A stretch of DNA of 64,000 nucleotides from UBA10649 sp963755335 (lineage in GTDB: Bacteria; Actinomycetota; Actinomycetes; S36-B12), in NCBI GenBank assembly GCA_963755335.1, contig CAVWJW010000008.1:806001-870000 (forward strand). The letters are read 5' to 3'. Position 1 is the stretch's first letter, and every line of letters starts with the position of its first letter. The notes under the pieces are model-generated. The model was not told where the DNA came from. It searched no databases and worked only from the letters and a program-made list of their open reading frames with translations. This document shows positions 27,509 through 36,816 of the stretch, in pieces. Position numbers and translations under genes: made by a program.

Positions 27509-28526
27509 CAGTCAAGGCGAATCTGAGGCCAGGCTGGAACAGGAAGGCGTGGCCCGCATCGCCGTAGACGCGTGCACTCGAGTTCTCGATCCCGTCCGTG
27601 AGTGCCTGGATGTTCCCGACGGGAACGACGACGTCGTCGCGTCCGCCCGCGATCAGCGTGCGTGCATGAATGGCCTCGAGACGGTCGCACGTTCCGTGGT
27701 CCATGCCGAGCCACTGGGTTCCTGCGGCCTTGACCTGTGCGGCCGCGGTCGCCGGGCTGATGGTGAAGGCGTTGCTCGGCAGGTATCCGACCTCGGCGTA
27801 CGCCGAGCCGATGCCTGCTGACCAGGCGACTGCCGCACCGGTGCGATTGCGCGGGAACAGGATGCTCAGCCGCTGTGCCTGCGTCGCGGCCGGGTCGGTG
27901 AGGATGCGCAGTGCCCGCTTCGTCGGGCCTTGAGTATGCGGCCCGCCGCAGTCGGTGCTTGCCAGGACGAGTCGGCGCACGAGATCGGGATGCCCGATCG
28001 CAAGCTCCTGGGCGATGTAGCCGCCCATCGACCAGCCGAGCACGTCCGCCTTGCCACCGACGACCTGCGCCATGAAGGCGGCAGTGTCCGCCGCCATCTG
28101 CTGGATGGTGAGCTCGTCGACCGGGCCCGCCGACGTGCCCACTCCACGGTTGTCGAAGATGTAGACCCGTCGCTGGCTGGCGAGGGCGTCGAGCAGGACC
28201 GGGTCCCAGGCCGCCATCGTGAACGACGAGCCGCCGATCAGGACGAGCGGACGGCCGCTGCCTGACCCTCGGTACCCGAGTGTCGTGCCATTGACCGCGG
28301 CGTACCGGACCGCCTGCCCGAGCACTGAGTACGCGCCGGCACTGAGTCGCTTCGGGGAGCGCTCGACGAGCACCGAGCCGGGGCCGATGGATGTGGCGGC
28401 GGCCTGCGTCGCCGTGAGCAGGCCGAGCGCCATCGAGGCGACAGCGATGCGACGGGTGGCGCTTCCGTCGACGAATCCAGGCACGTTTCGAAGGTAATGC
28501 CTAGGTAAATACCGATGCGTGACCAA
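27486..28526 (-). CDS. Alpha/beta hydrolase, secreted or membrane-anchored
   Basis: A 346-residue alpha/beta-hydrolase-fold protein. An N-terminal hydrophobic stretch (IAVASMALGLLTATQAAATS) after a basic, uncleaved-looking preamble may be a signal peptide if the start is somewhat internal. The oxyanion loop is LVLIGGSSFTMAAWDP, the nucleophile elbow is GWSMGGYIAQE (about residue 171), the acid is probably in IAGGRDDVVVP and the histidine is in YGDAGHAFLFQP. This is a complete catalytic triad. Substrate is unknown. It lies downstream of the sirtuin gene on the same strand but separated by 88 bp. Confidence 0.83.
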   Translation of the reverse strand: MVTHRYLPRHYLRNVPGFVDGSATRRIAVASMALGLLTATQAAATSIGPGSVLVERSPKRLSAGAYSVLGQAVRYAAVNGTTLGYRGSGSGRPLVLIGGSSFTMAAWDPVLLDALASQRRVYIFDNRGVGTSAGPVDELTIQQMAADTAAFMAQVVGGKADVLGWSMGGYIAQELAIGHPDLVRRLVLASTDCGGPHTQGPTKRALRILTDPAATQAQRLSILFPRNRTGAAVAWSAGIGSAYAEVGYLPSNAFTISPATAAAQVKAAGTQWLGMDHGTCDRLEAIHARTLIAGGRDDVVVPVGNIQALTDGIENSSARVYGDAGHAFLFQPGLRFALTVNDFLAA

Positions 28527-28614
28527 TCGCGACGGATTCGGTCATCACGAGGCTATTCCGCGAGGAAATCCCGCAGGACAGGACTATGGTCCCGGGAACC
28601 GGGGGCCCGAGTGC

Positions 28615-29343
28615 TCAGCCACGCTCCTGTCCGATGTCCCCTGCCAGCCGGGTGACCTCCTCGTCCGCCGCACCGCGCAGCCACGTCCAGCCCGGACTGG
28701 GGGGCGGGGTCTGCGGATTCACCCAGATCCGCTCAGTCCCGGCCAGGTACTCGTCGCCGATGAGCGCCGCGGCCGGGAAGACCACTGCTGACGTGCCCAC
28801 TGCGACGACGGTCGCCGCGCGGCGCATGACCTGACCGGCCCTGCGGAAGGCACCCGAGGGCAGGGGCTCGCCGAACAGAACGATGTCGGGACGGCAGATG
28901 GCACCACAGTCGGGGCAGCGCGGAACGTCCCCCGACGGCCATGCGGCACGGCGTACATCGTGGAGGTGTCCGCGGTCAAGGCATCGAATCCTGCGCAGGC
29001 TGCCGTGCAACTCGATGACGCGAGTGCTGCCGGCGAGGCTGTGCAGGCCATCGACGTTCTGCGTGACTACCACGACCTCGTCCGGCAGGGCAGCCTCCAG
29101 GCGGGCGATGGCCTGGTGTGCCCTCGCAGGCCTGATCTCGTCGTAGGCCGTCAATCGCGGGCGAAACCGCTCCCACAGGGCCGGCAGGCGATCGGAAGTG
29201 ACGTCGTCGACGCTGGGCGGCTGCAGTGTCCCCGACTCGTAGAGCCCGCCCGCGCCCCGGTACGTGGGCAGTCCGGCACCCGTCGAGATCCCGGCACCCG
29301 TGAAGAAGACCAGCAGCCCCGAGCTGGCATCGCCTTCGCCCAC
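28615..29343 (-). CDS. Sir2-family NAD-dependent protein deacylase
   Basis: A 242-residue sirtuin. The NAD-binding GAGISTGAGLPTYRG is at about residues 16-30, TQNVDGLHSLAG at about 93, the catalytic histidine in IELHGSLRRI at about 112, and the structural zinc site has a CPDCG pair at about 143 with an upstream cysteine at IRCLD. The late GTSAVVFPAAAL is the usual GTS/xVxPA motif. The start is GTG, 15 bases downstream of the EEP-family gene, so they are co-transcribed. It removes acyl groups from lysines using NAD+; the target proteins cannot be predicted. Confidence 0.9.
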   Translation of the reverse strand: MGEGDASSGLLVFFTGAGISTGAGLPTYRGAGGLYESGTLQPPSVDDVTSDRLPALWERFRPRLTAYDEIRPARAHQAIARLEAALPDEVVVVTQNVDGLHSLAGSTRVIELHGSLRRIRCLDRGHLHDVRRAAWPSGDVPRCPDCGAICRPDIVLFGEPLPSGAFRRAGQVMRRAATVVAVGTSAVVFPAAALIGDEYLAGTERIWVNPQTPPPSPGWTWLRGAADEEVTRLAGDIGQERG

Positions 29344-29358
29344 GCGCCGTCCGACCGG

Positions 29359-30390
29359 TCAGCCGAACGCGAGCACGGCGCGAACCATGAGGTGATCGCT
29401 GCCCTGGTACGCCTTGTCGAATGAGCCGTCCTTGTTGACATGCACGACAACCGCGTACGACAGCGGTCGCACCGGGCCGCGCATCATGATGTAGTCGATG
29501 CGGGCGGCGAGCCGCCACTTGTTGAAGATCGGCCGTGAGGGCCAGCCGGTGCGCTGCGTCGTCGTGTAGTTGATTGAGTTGATGCGGACGTTGGTGCGCT
29601 TCGGCGCGCTGATGGCGTCGGTCCAGCCCGCGTCGCGCAGGACCTTCTGCACTCCGTGCGGCTGGCGGAAGTCGTAGGAGTTGAAGTCGCCCATCAGGAC
29701 GACGGGTGCACCTGACAGTCCACGGGCAGTGTTCATTCCTTCGGCCCAGGACGTCGCGGCACGGCCGAAGTCGAGGCGATGCTGTTCGGCCGCAGCCGTC
29801 TTCTGCGTGCTGAGGTGCACGCTGACGGCCAGGAACGGGCCCGATCCGTTGACGCCCTGGAGATACGCCCATGCCACCTGACGATCGCCGTCGACCGGAA
29901 CAGCGGGGGCAATGTCCTTCACCCGCCAGAAGCCTGCGCTCGACTGGCCGTCGAAGCTCACCTGCTGCACGGAGGCGGAGGCGAACATCAGCCGAGCGGT
30001 GTGGGTGCAGCCGAGCGACGCGCAGCGATCGTCCTGGATCGCGGGTGCGGCGTAGCCCAGGGGAGCCAGGAGGTCCTGGATGTCGCGCCACTGGTTGATG
30101 GAGCCGAATGGGAGATCCGACGCCTCGGTCAGTGACAGCACCTGCGATCCTGAGTGCTGGATGACGCGCACGACCCTGTCCCGTCGCACCTTCCAGGACG
30201 GCGCCGGGGCGTCGCAGTCGATGTTGCACACGTTGTATGTCGCGAAGGTCAACTGCGCCGCGGCCGCGGCCCTCGCGGCCTGCGCACCGGTCAGCATCGC
30301 GGCGCCAAGGGCAACAACGCATGCGGCCGCCACGAGCATGCGCCTCTGCCGCGACCGGTCCACGGTCGGAGTTTCGTCACCAGTGCGCAT
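29359..30390 (-). CDS. Secreted endonuclease/exonuclease/phosphatase-family protein
   Basis: A 343-residue protein with an N-terminal leader (RRMLVAAACVVALGAAMLTG) and an EEP (DNase I-like) domain. Visible catalytic elements are FATYNVCN, the glutamate in VLSLTEASD, the histidine in VSVHLSTQ, GDFNSYDF with Asp/Asn, and the late IDYIM and GSDHLMVRA with the catalytic Asp-His. The family hydrolyses phosphodiesters in nucleic acids, phosphoinositides or sphingomyelin. An exported nuclease or phospholipase is likely. It sits directly upstream of the sirtuin gene. Confidence 0.87.
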   Translation of the reverse strand: MRTGDETPTVDRSRQRRMLVAAACVVALGAAMLTGAQAARAAAAAQLTFATYNVCNIDCDAPAPSWKVRRDRVVRVIQHSGSQVLSLTEASDLPFGSINQWRDIQDLLAPLGYAAPAIQDDRCASLGCTHTARLMFASASVQQVSFDGQSSAGFWRVKDIAPAVPVDGDRQVAWAYLQGVNGSGPFLAVSVHLSTQKTAAAEQHRLDFGRAATSWAEGMNTARGLSGAPVVLMGDFNSYDFRQPHGVQKVLRDAGWTDAISAPKRTNVRINSINYTTTQRTGWPSRPIFNKWRLAARIDYIMMRGPVRPLSYAVVVHVNKDGSFDKAYQGSDHLMVRAVLAFG

Positions 30391-30442
30391 CGACTGATGC
30401 TAACCCGCGCCGGACTCTTCGCTGCTACGGCACAATTCGCCC

Positions 30443-31324
30443 ATGCCTGTGGATCGCGATGTCCGGCTCGGCGACGGTCGCGTCGTGAGCACGCGGATCG
30501 CCGGGCCCGCGGACGCGCCGGCCCTGATGTACTTCCCGGGAACGCCCGACTCGCGACTGACCGTCGACGTGTGTGCCGGACTGCCGGTCTCGACGCCCGT
30601 CAGGATCGTGGCCTTCGATCGACCAGGCTACGGAGGTTCTGACTTCGTGCCCTTCTCGTTCGACTCGGTGGCGCGGGACTGCGGGCACATCATGGACGCG
30701 TGGGACATCGAGAGATTCGCGGTCCTGAGTCAGTCGGGCGGCGGACCGTTCGCCTTGGCGAGTGCTGCGCACCTGCCCGATCGCGTGACCGGGGTGGGAA
30801 TCGCGTCGGGGCCCGGCTCGTTCACGGCCGTCCCGGGCGCCGTCTCCGAACTCGTCGAGACGGATCAGGCCGCCCTCGCAATGATCGGCGTCGATGACGC
30901 CGAGGCGGCCCGGCTGTTCGCGGCCGGCTTCGACGACCTGGCTGCGCTCCTCGAAGGCGATGACGGCGCGCTGCTCGACGGGCTGCGCCAGATGCTCCCG
31001 ACGGATGCCGCTGTCATCGACCGGCCGGAGGTCGGTGGTCCGCTTGCCGTCGCCTTGCGGGAGGGCGTACGGCAGGGCGTGCTCGGCGCCGCTTGGGACA
31101 ACGTCGCGTGGGTCGGGCCGTGGCTGCTCGACCTCGGGGCCGTCAGCCAGCCGACGTGGCTGTGGTACGGCGAGGACGATCCGCTGGTCCCTCGCGGTCA
31201 CGGAGAATGGCTGAGCGGTCAGATCCCACAGGCCGAGCTCGTCGTGCGTCGCGGAGAGGGTCACCTGGGCCTGTTCACGCACTGGGACGAGTGCGTTGCC
31301 GCTCTCGCCCACACGATCCCCTGA
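30443..31324 (+). CDS. Alpha/beta hydrolase
   Basis: A 293-residue cytoplasmic alpha/beta hydrolase. LMYFPGTPDSRL is the oxyanion region, VLSQSGGGPFALA (about residue 96) the nucleophile elbow with serine, WLWYGEDDPLVP the acid strand and GEGHLGLF the histidine. The elbow G-x-S-x-G is slightly altered (SQSGG). No signal peptide. It opens a plus-strand run with a second hydrolase and the WS/DGAT acyltransferase, suggesting lipid turnover. Substrate is unknown. Confidence 0.82.
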   Translation: MPVDRDVRLGDGRVVSTRIAGPADAPALMYFPGTPDSRLTVDVCAGLPVSTPVRIVAFDRPGYGGSDFVPFSFDSVARDCGHIMDAWDIERFAVLSQSGGGPFALASAAHLPDRVTGVGIASGPGSFTAVPGAVSELVETDQAALAMIGVDDAEAARLFAAGFDDLAALLEGDDGALLDGLRQMLPTDAAVIDRPEVGGPLAVALREGVRQGVLGAAWDNVAWVGPWLLDLGAVSQPTWLWYGEDDPLVPRGHGEWLSGQIPQAELVVRRGEGHLGLFTHWDECVAALAHTIP

Positions 31325-31351
31325 CGCGCGCTGCCGGCGTACTGTCGAGTC

Positions 31352-32311
31352 ATGACGGCCATGGGGTCGCGATCGGCGGGTCGGCCGACGTCGCGGTGGG
31401 TGGACATCAACGGACCCGTGCACTTCGTGGATCACGGCGGGCCCGCCACGGCGCCGCTGCTCGTATGCGTGCACGGGCTCGGCGGGTCCCTCGTCAACTG
31501 GGCAGCGCTCGCGCCGCTGCTCATCCCGCGCTGCCGCGTCCTCGCCCTCGACCTGGCGGGGTTCGGCCGCACGCGGAGCGGATCACGGTCGACCTCCGTG
31601 CACGCGAATCAACGCCTGCTCGACGGCTTCCTGGCGACCATATGCACCGGACCCGTGATCCTCGTCGGCAATTCGATGGGCGGCCTCATCTCGATCCTGC
31701 AGGCAGCCGAGCGCCCCGGGTCGGTGGCCGGACTCGTCCTCGTGGACCCGGCGCTGCCGATCGGCCTGTCAGCCCGCCCGGATCCGGTGGTGCTGGCGAC
31801 GTTCGCGGCGTTCGCCGTTCCGGCGGTGGCCCGCCGCCTTCTTGCCCTGCGTCGAAGCACGTCGTCCGCGGAGACGGCGGCGAACGACCTGCTTCGTCTG
31901 TGCTGTGCGGACGCGTCACGGGTGCCGGACGACGTGGTCAGGCAGCACGTCGAGGTGGCTGAGCACCTCCGCCAGCACGAGGACGTCGACGCGGAGCTGA
32001 TGGCCGCCGCCCAGTCGCTCATGTGGGTTCTTGCCGATCGCGGCCACTATCAGCGACTGCAGCGGTCGCTGACGGTTCCCGTCCTCCTCCTGCACGGAGA
32101 CCGGGACCGGCTCGTGCCCATCGCGAGCGCACGGGCCGCCGCTCGTGCCAACCCGTCGTGGCGATTCGAGGTCGCCGAGGGAGTGGGGCATGTCCCACAG
32201 CTCGAGGTCCCGGTCTGGACGGCCGAACTGATCCTCTCGTGGCTGGACGAGCACCCGGATGCAGCGGCGGTCGCCGCTTCGACGGTTACGCTTGACGGGG
32301 CCGCAACGTGA
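31352..32311 (+). CDS. Alpha/beta hydrolase
   Basis: A 319-residue alpha/beta hydrolase. HGLGGSLVNWAALAP is the oxyanion loop, VGNSMGGLISIL (about residue 110) the nucleophile elbow, LLHGDRDRLVP the acid and EGVGHVPQLE the histidine. Two close ATG codons (31352 and 31361) could both serve as start. Its stop overlaps the GTG start of the WS/DGAT gene as GTGA, so the two proteins are made together. A lipase or thioesterase role alongside wax-ester/triacylglycerol synthesis is a reasonable inference. Confidence 0.84.
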   Translation: MTAMGSRSAGRPTSRWVDINGPVHFVDHGGPATAPLLVCVHGLGGSLVNWAALAPLLIPRCRVLALDLAGFGRTRSGSRSTSVHANQRLLDGFLATICTGPVILVGNSMGGLISILQAAERPGSVAGLVLVDPALPIGLSARPDPVVLATFAAFAVPAVARRLLALRRSTSSAETAANDLLRLCCADASRVPDDVVRQHVEVAEHLRQHEDVDAELMAAAQSLMWVLADRGHYQRLQRSLTVPVLLLHGDRDRLVPIASARAAARANPSWRFEVAEGVGHVPQLEVPVWTAELILSWLDEHPDAAAVAASTVTLDGAAT

Positions 32312-33693
32312 CCCGCCCCGAATTCCTCAGCTCGCTCGACGCGAGCTTCCTGCAGCTGGAGAACGACACCCAGCAGATGCACGTCGGCTCCCTTCTCCTG
32401 CTCGAGGGTCCGGTACCGGACTACTCCGAGTTCGGCGAGCACATCGCCTCCAGGCTGGACGGAGTTCCGCGCTACCGCCAACGCGTCGCCAGGCTTCCGT
32501 TCGACCTGGCCCGCCCGTACTGGGTGGACGATCCGCACTTCTCGCTGTCCTACCACCTGCGTCACACCGCCATCCCGAGCCCGGGTGGCGAGGAGCAGCT
32601 CCGCACGCTTGCGGGCCGGATCATGTCCCAGCGGCTGGATCTCGACCGACCACTATGGGAGATCTGGCTCGTGGAGGGCCTGCCGGCAGATCGATGGGCC
32701 GTACTCAGCAAGGTGCACCACGCGATGATCGACGGCGTGGCCGGGCACGACGTCCTCGAAGTGCTGCTCGATCGAACCGCCGACGCGGGAAACGGTTCCG
32801 CCGATAGCTGGAGCCCACGGCCGGGGCCCTCGAAGGCAGATCTGATGGGCGCCGGGGTTGCCTGGGCGGCCCGTCTGCCGGGCGGGGCCCGTCGGGCCGC
32901 GTCCCTCGCGGCGACAGCGCCGGCCGAGGCGTTGCGCGGCACGACCGAACGCGTGGTCGGGCTGGCCCGAGTCGGACGGCAGGCGGCCACCCCGACCAGC
33001 GTGCTCAACGGACCGCTTGGCCCGCACCGCCGTTGGTCGTGGGCCCGAGCTGACCTCGCGCAGGTCAAGGCGGTCAAGGACGCCGCCGGGTGCACGATCA
33101 ACGATGTTGTGCTGGCGGGCATCGCTGGTGGCTTCCGCCAGTACCTGATGGAGCGCGGTGAGTCGGTCGACGATGATCTCGTCCGCTCCCTGGTGCCCGT
33201 CTCGGTGCGTCGGCAGGACCAGCGCGGGCAGCTCGGCAACCAGGTGACCGCCATGTTCGCTGACCTTCCCGTCGGCGTAGAGGATCCGTGGGAGCGGCTC
33301 GACGCAGTGGCAAAGCAAATGGCGTTCCTGAAGGGAAGCGGAATGGCCGTGGGCGTCCAGTCGATGCTCGCCGTCGCCGACTTCGTCCCGCCGACGTTGA
33401 TGACCCTCGGCGCGCGCGTGGCGACGACCGTGGGTCAGCGGGTGGTCAACACGGTGACGACCAACATCCCTGGGCCGCAGTATCCGCTCTTCATGCTCGG
33501 TCGCCGGATGCTCGAGATGTTCCCGTACATCCCGATCGGGCAGGGGATCAGGATCAGCATCGGCATCGTGTCGTACGACGGGCGCCTGACCATCGGGGCG
33601 ACGGGTGACTTCGACGCCGTGCCCGACCTCGACGTGCTCAGCGGAGCGATCGAGGCATCCCTGAAGGAATTGGTGGCGGCGGCGTCACCGTGA
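32308..33693 (+). CDS. Wax ester synthase/diacylglycerol acyltransferase (WS/DGAT)
   Basis: A 461-residue bifunctional acyltransferase of the actinobacterial Tgs/AtfA family. The active-site motif HHAMIDG is at about residues 136-142, inside KVHHAMIDGVAGHDVLEVL. Further family blocks are PLWEIWLVEGLP and, in the C-terminal DUF1298 domain, NDVVLAGIAGGFRQYL, SLVPVSVRR and TTNIPGPQYPLF. It esterifies fatty alcohols or diacylglycerol with acyl-CoA to make storage lipids. It is coupled to the upstream hydrolase. The acyl-CoA ligase at 9.1-10.8 kb could supply substrate but is not linked by operon. Confidence 0.92.
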   Translation: MTRPEFLSSLDASFLQLENDTQQMHVGSLLLLEGPVPDYSEFGEHIASRLDGVPRYRQRVARLPFDLARPYWVDDPHFSLSYHLRHTAIPSPGGEEQLRTLAGRIMSQRLDLDRPLWEIWLVEGLPADRWAVLSKVHHAMIDGVAGHDVLEVLLDRTADAGNGSADSWSPRPGPSKADLMGAGVAWAARLPGGARRAASLAATAPAEALRGTTERVVGLARVGRQAATPTSVLNGPLGPHRRWSWARADLAQVKAVKDAAGCTINDVVLAGIAGGFRQYLMERGESVDDDLVRSLVPVSVRRQDQRGQLGNQVTAMFADLPVGVEDPWERLDAVAKQMAFLKGSGMAVGVQSMLAVADFVPPTLMTLGARVATTVGQRVVNTVTTNIPGPQYPLFMLGRRMLEMFPYIPIGQGIRISIGIVSYDGRLTIGATGDFDAVPDLDVLSGAIEASLKELVAAASP

Positions 33694-33703
33694 ATGCTGA
33701 CGG

Positions 33704-33856
33704 TTAGAAGTCGTCGATGCCGTCGACGATGCCGCTGCCGCGAGGCAGAGGCACTACCAGTTCGCCGCATTGCGAGCACTGCACCTCGTCGGCGTCGTTC
33801 GTCGAGCGGGCGTGACCGGCATAGCCGCACCACTGGCACACGTAGTCAACGCCCAT
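33704..33856 (-). CDS. 50-residue zinc-ribbon protein
   Basis: A short protein, MGVDYVCQWCGYAGHARS at the start, with two zinc knuckles: CQWC (about residue 7) and CSQC (about residue 27). The C-terminus is acidic (GIVDGIDDF). The ATG at 33856 has a strong GGAGGACGGC site. Longer frames upstream exist but lack such a site. Small ribbons of this kind are common in actinobacteria and usually uncharacterised. It is divergent from the next hypothetical gene. Confidence 0.6.
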   Translation of the reverse strand: MGVDYVCQWCGYAGHARSTNDADEVQCSQCGELVVPLPRGSGIVDGIDDF

Positions 33857-33926
33857 GCCGTCCTCCGCCCGTTCGAAGTGTCGTGGATCGAGCATGCTCA
33901 GTGTGCCCGCCGATGGCGAGGTTTGG

Positions 33927-34277
33927 ATGTCAGACGATCGGGGAACACTCAAGAACGTGACGACGAGGACCTTCAACGGATATGAGCACCTGACGGCTCT
34001 GGTCGATGCGATCCCGGCATCGCCGGCGAACTGGCAGTGGCGCCTCCGGGCGCGAGATCTGTCCGGACTGCTGGAAGTCGAGGGGGTGTTCGACGCGCTC
34101 GACGTGCCAGGTCAGCAGGAGGCGGCACGTCACGTGGCGGGCTGCCTCGTCCACGGCAGCGATGGATTCACGGAGCGGGTGGCATTCCTGATGAGCCAGT
34201 CCTGCGAAGACCCAGGACCCGCTCGCGACCTCGCGACCGCAGTGCAGCGTGCGGGCGACGTGATCGCCCTGTTCTGA
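33927..34277 (+). CDS. Hypothetical protein
   Basis: A 116-residue soluble protein starting MSDDRGTLKNVTTRTFNGYE after a GAGG site. The rest looks like a mixed alpha/beta domain (PANWQWRLRARDLSGLLEVE) with a helical C-terminus. No motif or membrane segment is seen and I do not recognise it. It is divergent from the zinc-ribbon gene and converges on the subtilase gene. Confidence 0.55.
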   Translation: MSDDRGTLKNVTTRTFNGYEHLTALVDAIPASPANWQWRLRARDLSGLLEVEGVFDALDVPGQQEAARHVAGCLVHGSDGFTERVAFLMSQSCEDPGPARDLATAVQRAGDVIALF

Positions 34278-34284
34278 GCTGCCG

Positions 34285-36816
34285 TCAGACGTGGATCGAC
34301 CGCGACGCCGACGACGTGCTCCTGCTACCGCCGGTCAGCACCACGGTGACCTTGACTGTGTAGGTGCGGTCGGCCGTCAGGCCGCGCACGACCACGCGTG
34401 AGGAGCCGGGCTCCACGTGCATCGACCTGACGACCTTGCCCTGCGAGTACACCGTCACGATCTGCGTCGATGTGGAAGGCCTGCTGGCGTTGTTCCAGAC
34501 GACGGAGATGCTGTGTCGCCCCACGACGGTCTTGACGATCTTCGGGTGGACAGACCGGCTCGCTGCCGGAGGAAGCCCAACCGGGGGAGGGCTGGCAGGA
34601 GTGGTCGTCGCGACCGGGGGAGTGCCCGAACTGGTCGGCGCGTCCTCGTACCTGAACGTGGCGGTGGCCCGACCGACGGCGAGGGTCACCACGACCTGCT
34701 GCCAGCCGGCAACCCCAGCCGGCGTGACGACCTCGAGGGTCGCTGCGTCGATGTACCGGAAGCTGGTCGCCGGCACCCCGCCGACGGTCACGGACGAGGC
34801 GCCCCAGAAGCCGAAACCGAGGACCAGGATGCGGGTACCGCCGGTCACGGGGCCGAACGCGGGTCGTACCTCGGTGACCTCCGCTGCCGCACCGCCGCCA
34901 CCGCCGCCGCCGGAGCCGCTGCTCGAACCGCCCGAACTGCCGCCGCCGCTGGAGCCGCCACCGCCCGAACTGCCGCCGCCGCTGGCAGGTGGTGCCGCAG
35001 CCGCGGGTGCTGCCGGCAGGACGGAGACCCGCCCTGAAGGGCTTCCGTCGCCGAAGGACGTCGTCGCGAGCACGTCCACGTAGTAGATGGTGCCGTTGGT
35101 CAGGCCAGTGATCGTGCACGTGGTGCCAGTGGCCGGCGTGGGCTGGCACGTGCCCTTGCGGGTTCCTCCCGCGGCCTGTCCGAATGCCTGGGCGGTGTAT
35201 CCGGAGATGGTCCTGCCGCCGTTGGAGACCGGTGCAGTCCACTGCACGATGGCAGATTGGTCACCGGGTGTCGTGGCCACGGCGCGAGGTGCGGAGGGCG
35301 CGGACACGGTCGGGGTCACGGCGATCCGGCTCGACGAAATGCCGTCGCCCATCGTGTTCGTGGCGTACACCGAGACGTAGTAGGAGGTGCCGTTCGTCAG
35401 GCCCGCGATCGTGCAGGCGGTGCCGGTCGCGGGCGTCGGCTGGCAGGAGCCCGCCTGGGTGCCGTTCACCGCCTGGGTCCATGCCTTGGCGGTGTAGCCC
35501 GTGATGGCGCGGCCACCGCTCGACGACGGAGCGTTCCAGGTCACGTCGGCGGATGCGTCCCTCGCCGCGACGGCCGGGGCCAGCGGGACGCCAGGCGCCG
35601 TCGGATTGAGGACGGGGTCGACATACAGCAGCCGGTTGGCGTCGTCGTCGCCACGGCCGAAGGTGACTGCAGTGCTCGCCGTGCGCATCGCCGTCCACAC
35701 GTCTGCGGGACTCATCGACGGCGACACGCCCAGCATGCGCGCGGCCACGCCCGCCACGTGTGGCGCGGCCATAGACGTGCCGCTCATCGACAACGTCGCC
35801 GTGTCGCTCGTGAAGTAGTCCGACGTGATCGATACCCCGGGAGCGTAGATGTCGGTGCACTCTCCGAAGTTGGAGAAGCTGGCGTAGTGGTCGGCGCTGT
35901 CGGACGCGTTGACGGTGATGGCGGATGGCGCGCTGGCGGGGCTGTACTTGCAGGCATCGTCGGTCGAGTTGCCCGCGGCGACGACGACGGTGATGCCGTC
36001 GGCCACGGCCGCGGCGACGGCGCTGTTCGTCGCGTCGTTCTTTGCACCGCCCAGGCTCATGTTAAGCACCGCCGGCGTGCCCGCGGCGTGATTGCCGACC
36101 GCCCAGTTGAGGCCGAGGACCACGTCCGACATGTATCCCGAGCCGTCGCACGAAAGCACGCGAATGGGGACGAGGGTCGCTGCCTTGGCCACGCCGAACG
36201 TGGTCCCCGCGACGATGCCCGCCACGTGCGTGCCGTGGCCGTAGCAGTCCTCGGTGCCGCCGCCGATCGACGAGTAGCCAGTCGCCACCCGCCCACCGAA
36301 GTCGCTATGGGTGGAGCGGATGCCGGTGTCGACGATGTACGCCGTCACTCCGGCACCGCTGGAGTCGTAGCTGTAGACGCCGTCGAGAGGCCGGCTGTGC
36401 TGGTCGATGCGGTCCAGGCCCCACGACGGGTTGGCCTGGTCGTTGGACACGCTCACGCGGTAGTTGGGCTCCGCCCAGGCCACCTGCGGCGAAGCGGCGA
36501 GCTGGTCGGCTACGACTTCCGCCTCGGCGGTGCTGGTGGGCTCGTCGAAGGAGACGGTCCGCAGTCCGAAGCCGAGCGCCTTCCCCGGAGCGAGTTCGGC
36601 ATCAGGCACGGCAACGGCGCCGGTGACGTCGCCATTGCTGTCGGTGGGGGCTGCACCCGGCTCGTAGGCGACGATCAGCGAGGTGATCTCTCCGGACCCC
36701 TCGCCGTCGGCGACCACGACCGCGGGCCTGGCCTGAGCGGGGCCGGCAAGAGCCGACACCGACACGATGACGCCCAGCACGGTGACCAGCGCGACCGATG
36801 AATAGCGACCAAACAT
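34285..36816 (-). CDS. Secreted subtilisin-like serine protease with Fn3 and IPT/TIG domains
   Basis: An 843-residue extracellular protease. It has a signal peptide (about residues 8-30), an I9-type propeptide (about 45-122) and an S8 catalytic domain with Asp163 (YIVDTGIRSTHSD), His194 (GHGTHVAG) and Ser348 (SGTSMAAPHVAG). Two fibronectin type III domains follow, each with PxAVxxRDxSADV-like starts and a Cys pair. A Gly/Ser hinge of about 35 residues comes next, then an IPT/TIG domain (VRPAFGPVTGGTRILVLGFG) and a final Fn3-like domain. The layout suggests a cell-surface or matrix-binding protease. A GGGAGGG site precedes the ATG. No sorting signal is seen. Confidence 0.92.
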   Translation of the reverse strand: MFGRYSSVALVTVLGVIVSVSALAGPAQARPAVVVADGEGSGEITSLIVAYEPGAAPTDSNGDVTGAVAVPDAELAPGKALGFGLRTVSFDEPTSTAEAEVVADQLAASPQVAWAEPNYRVSVSNDQANPSWGLDRIDQHSRPLDGVYSYDSSGAGVTAYIVDTGIRSTHSDFGGRVATGYSSIGGGTEDCYGHGTHVAGIVAGTTFGVAKAATLVPIRVLSCDGSGYMSDVVLGLNWAVGNHAAGTPAVLNMSLGGAKNDATNSAVAAAVADGITVVVAAGNSTDDACKYSPASAPSAITVNASDSADHYASFSNFGECTDIYAPGVSITSDYFTSDTATLSMSGTSMAAPHVAGVAARMLGVSPSMSPADVWTAMRTASTAVTFGRGDDDANRLLYVDPVLNPTAPGVPLAPAVAARDASADVTWNAPSSSGGRAITGYTAKAWTQAVNGTQAGSCQPTPATGTACTIAGLTNGTSYYVSVYATNTMGDGISSSRIAVTPTVSAPSAPRAVATTPGDQSAIVQWTAPVSNGGRTISGYTAQAFGQAAGGTRKGTCQPTPATGTTCTITGLTNGTIYYVDVLATTSFGDGSPSGRVSVLPAAPAAAAPPASGGGSSGGGGSSGGGSSGGSSSGSGGGGGGGAAAEVTEVRPAFGPVTGGTRILVLGFGFWGASSVTVGGVPATSFRYIDAATLEVVTPAGVAGWQQVVVTLAVGRATATFRYEDAPTSSGTPPVATTTPASPPPVGLPPAASRSVHPKIVKTVVGRHSISVVWNNASRPSTSTQIVTVYSQGKVVRSMHVEPGSSRVVVRGLTADRTYTVKVTVVLTGGSRSTSSASRSIHV

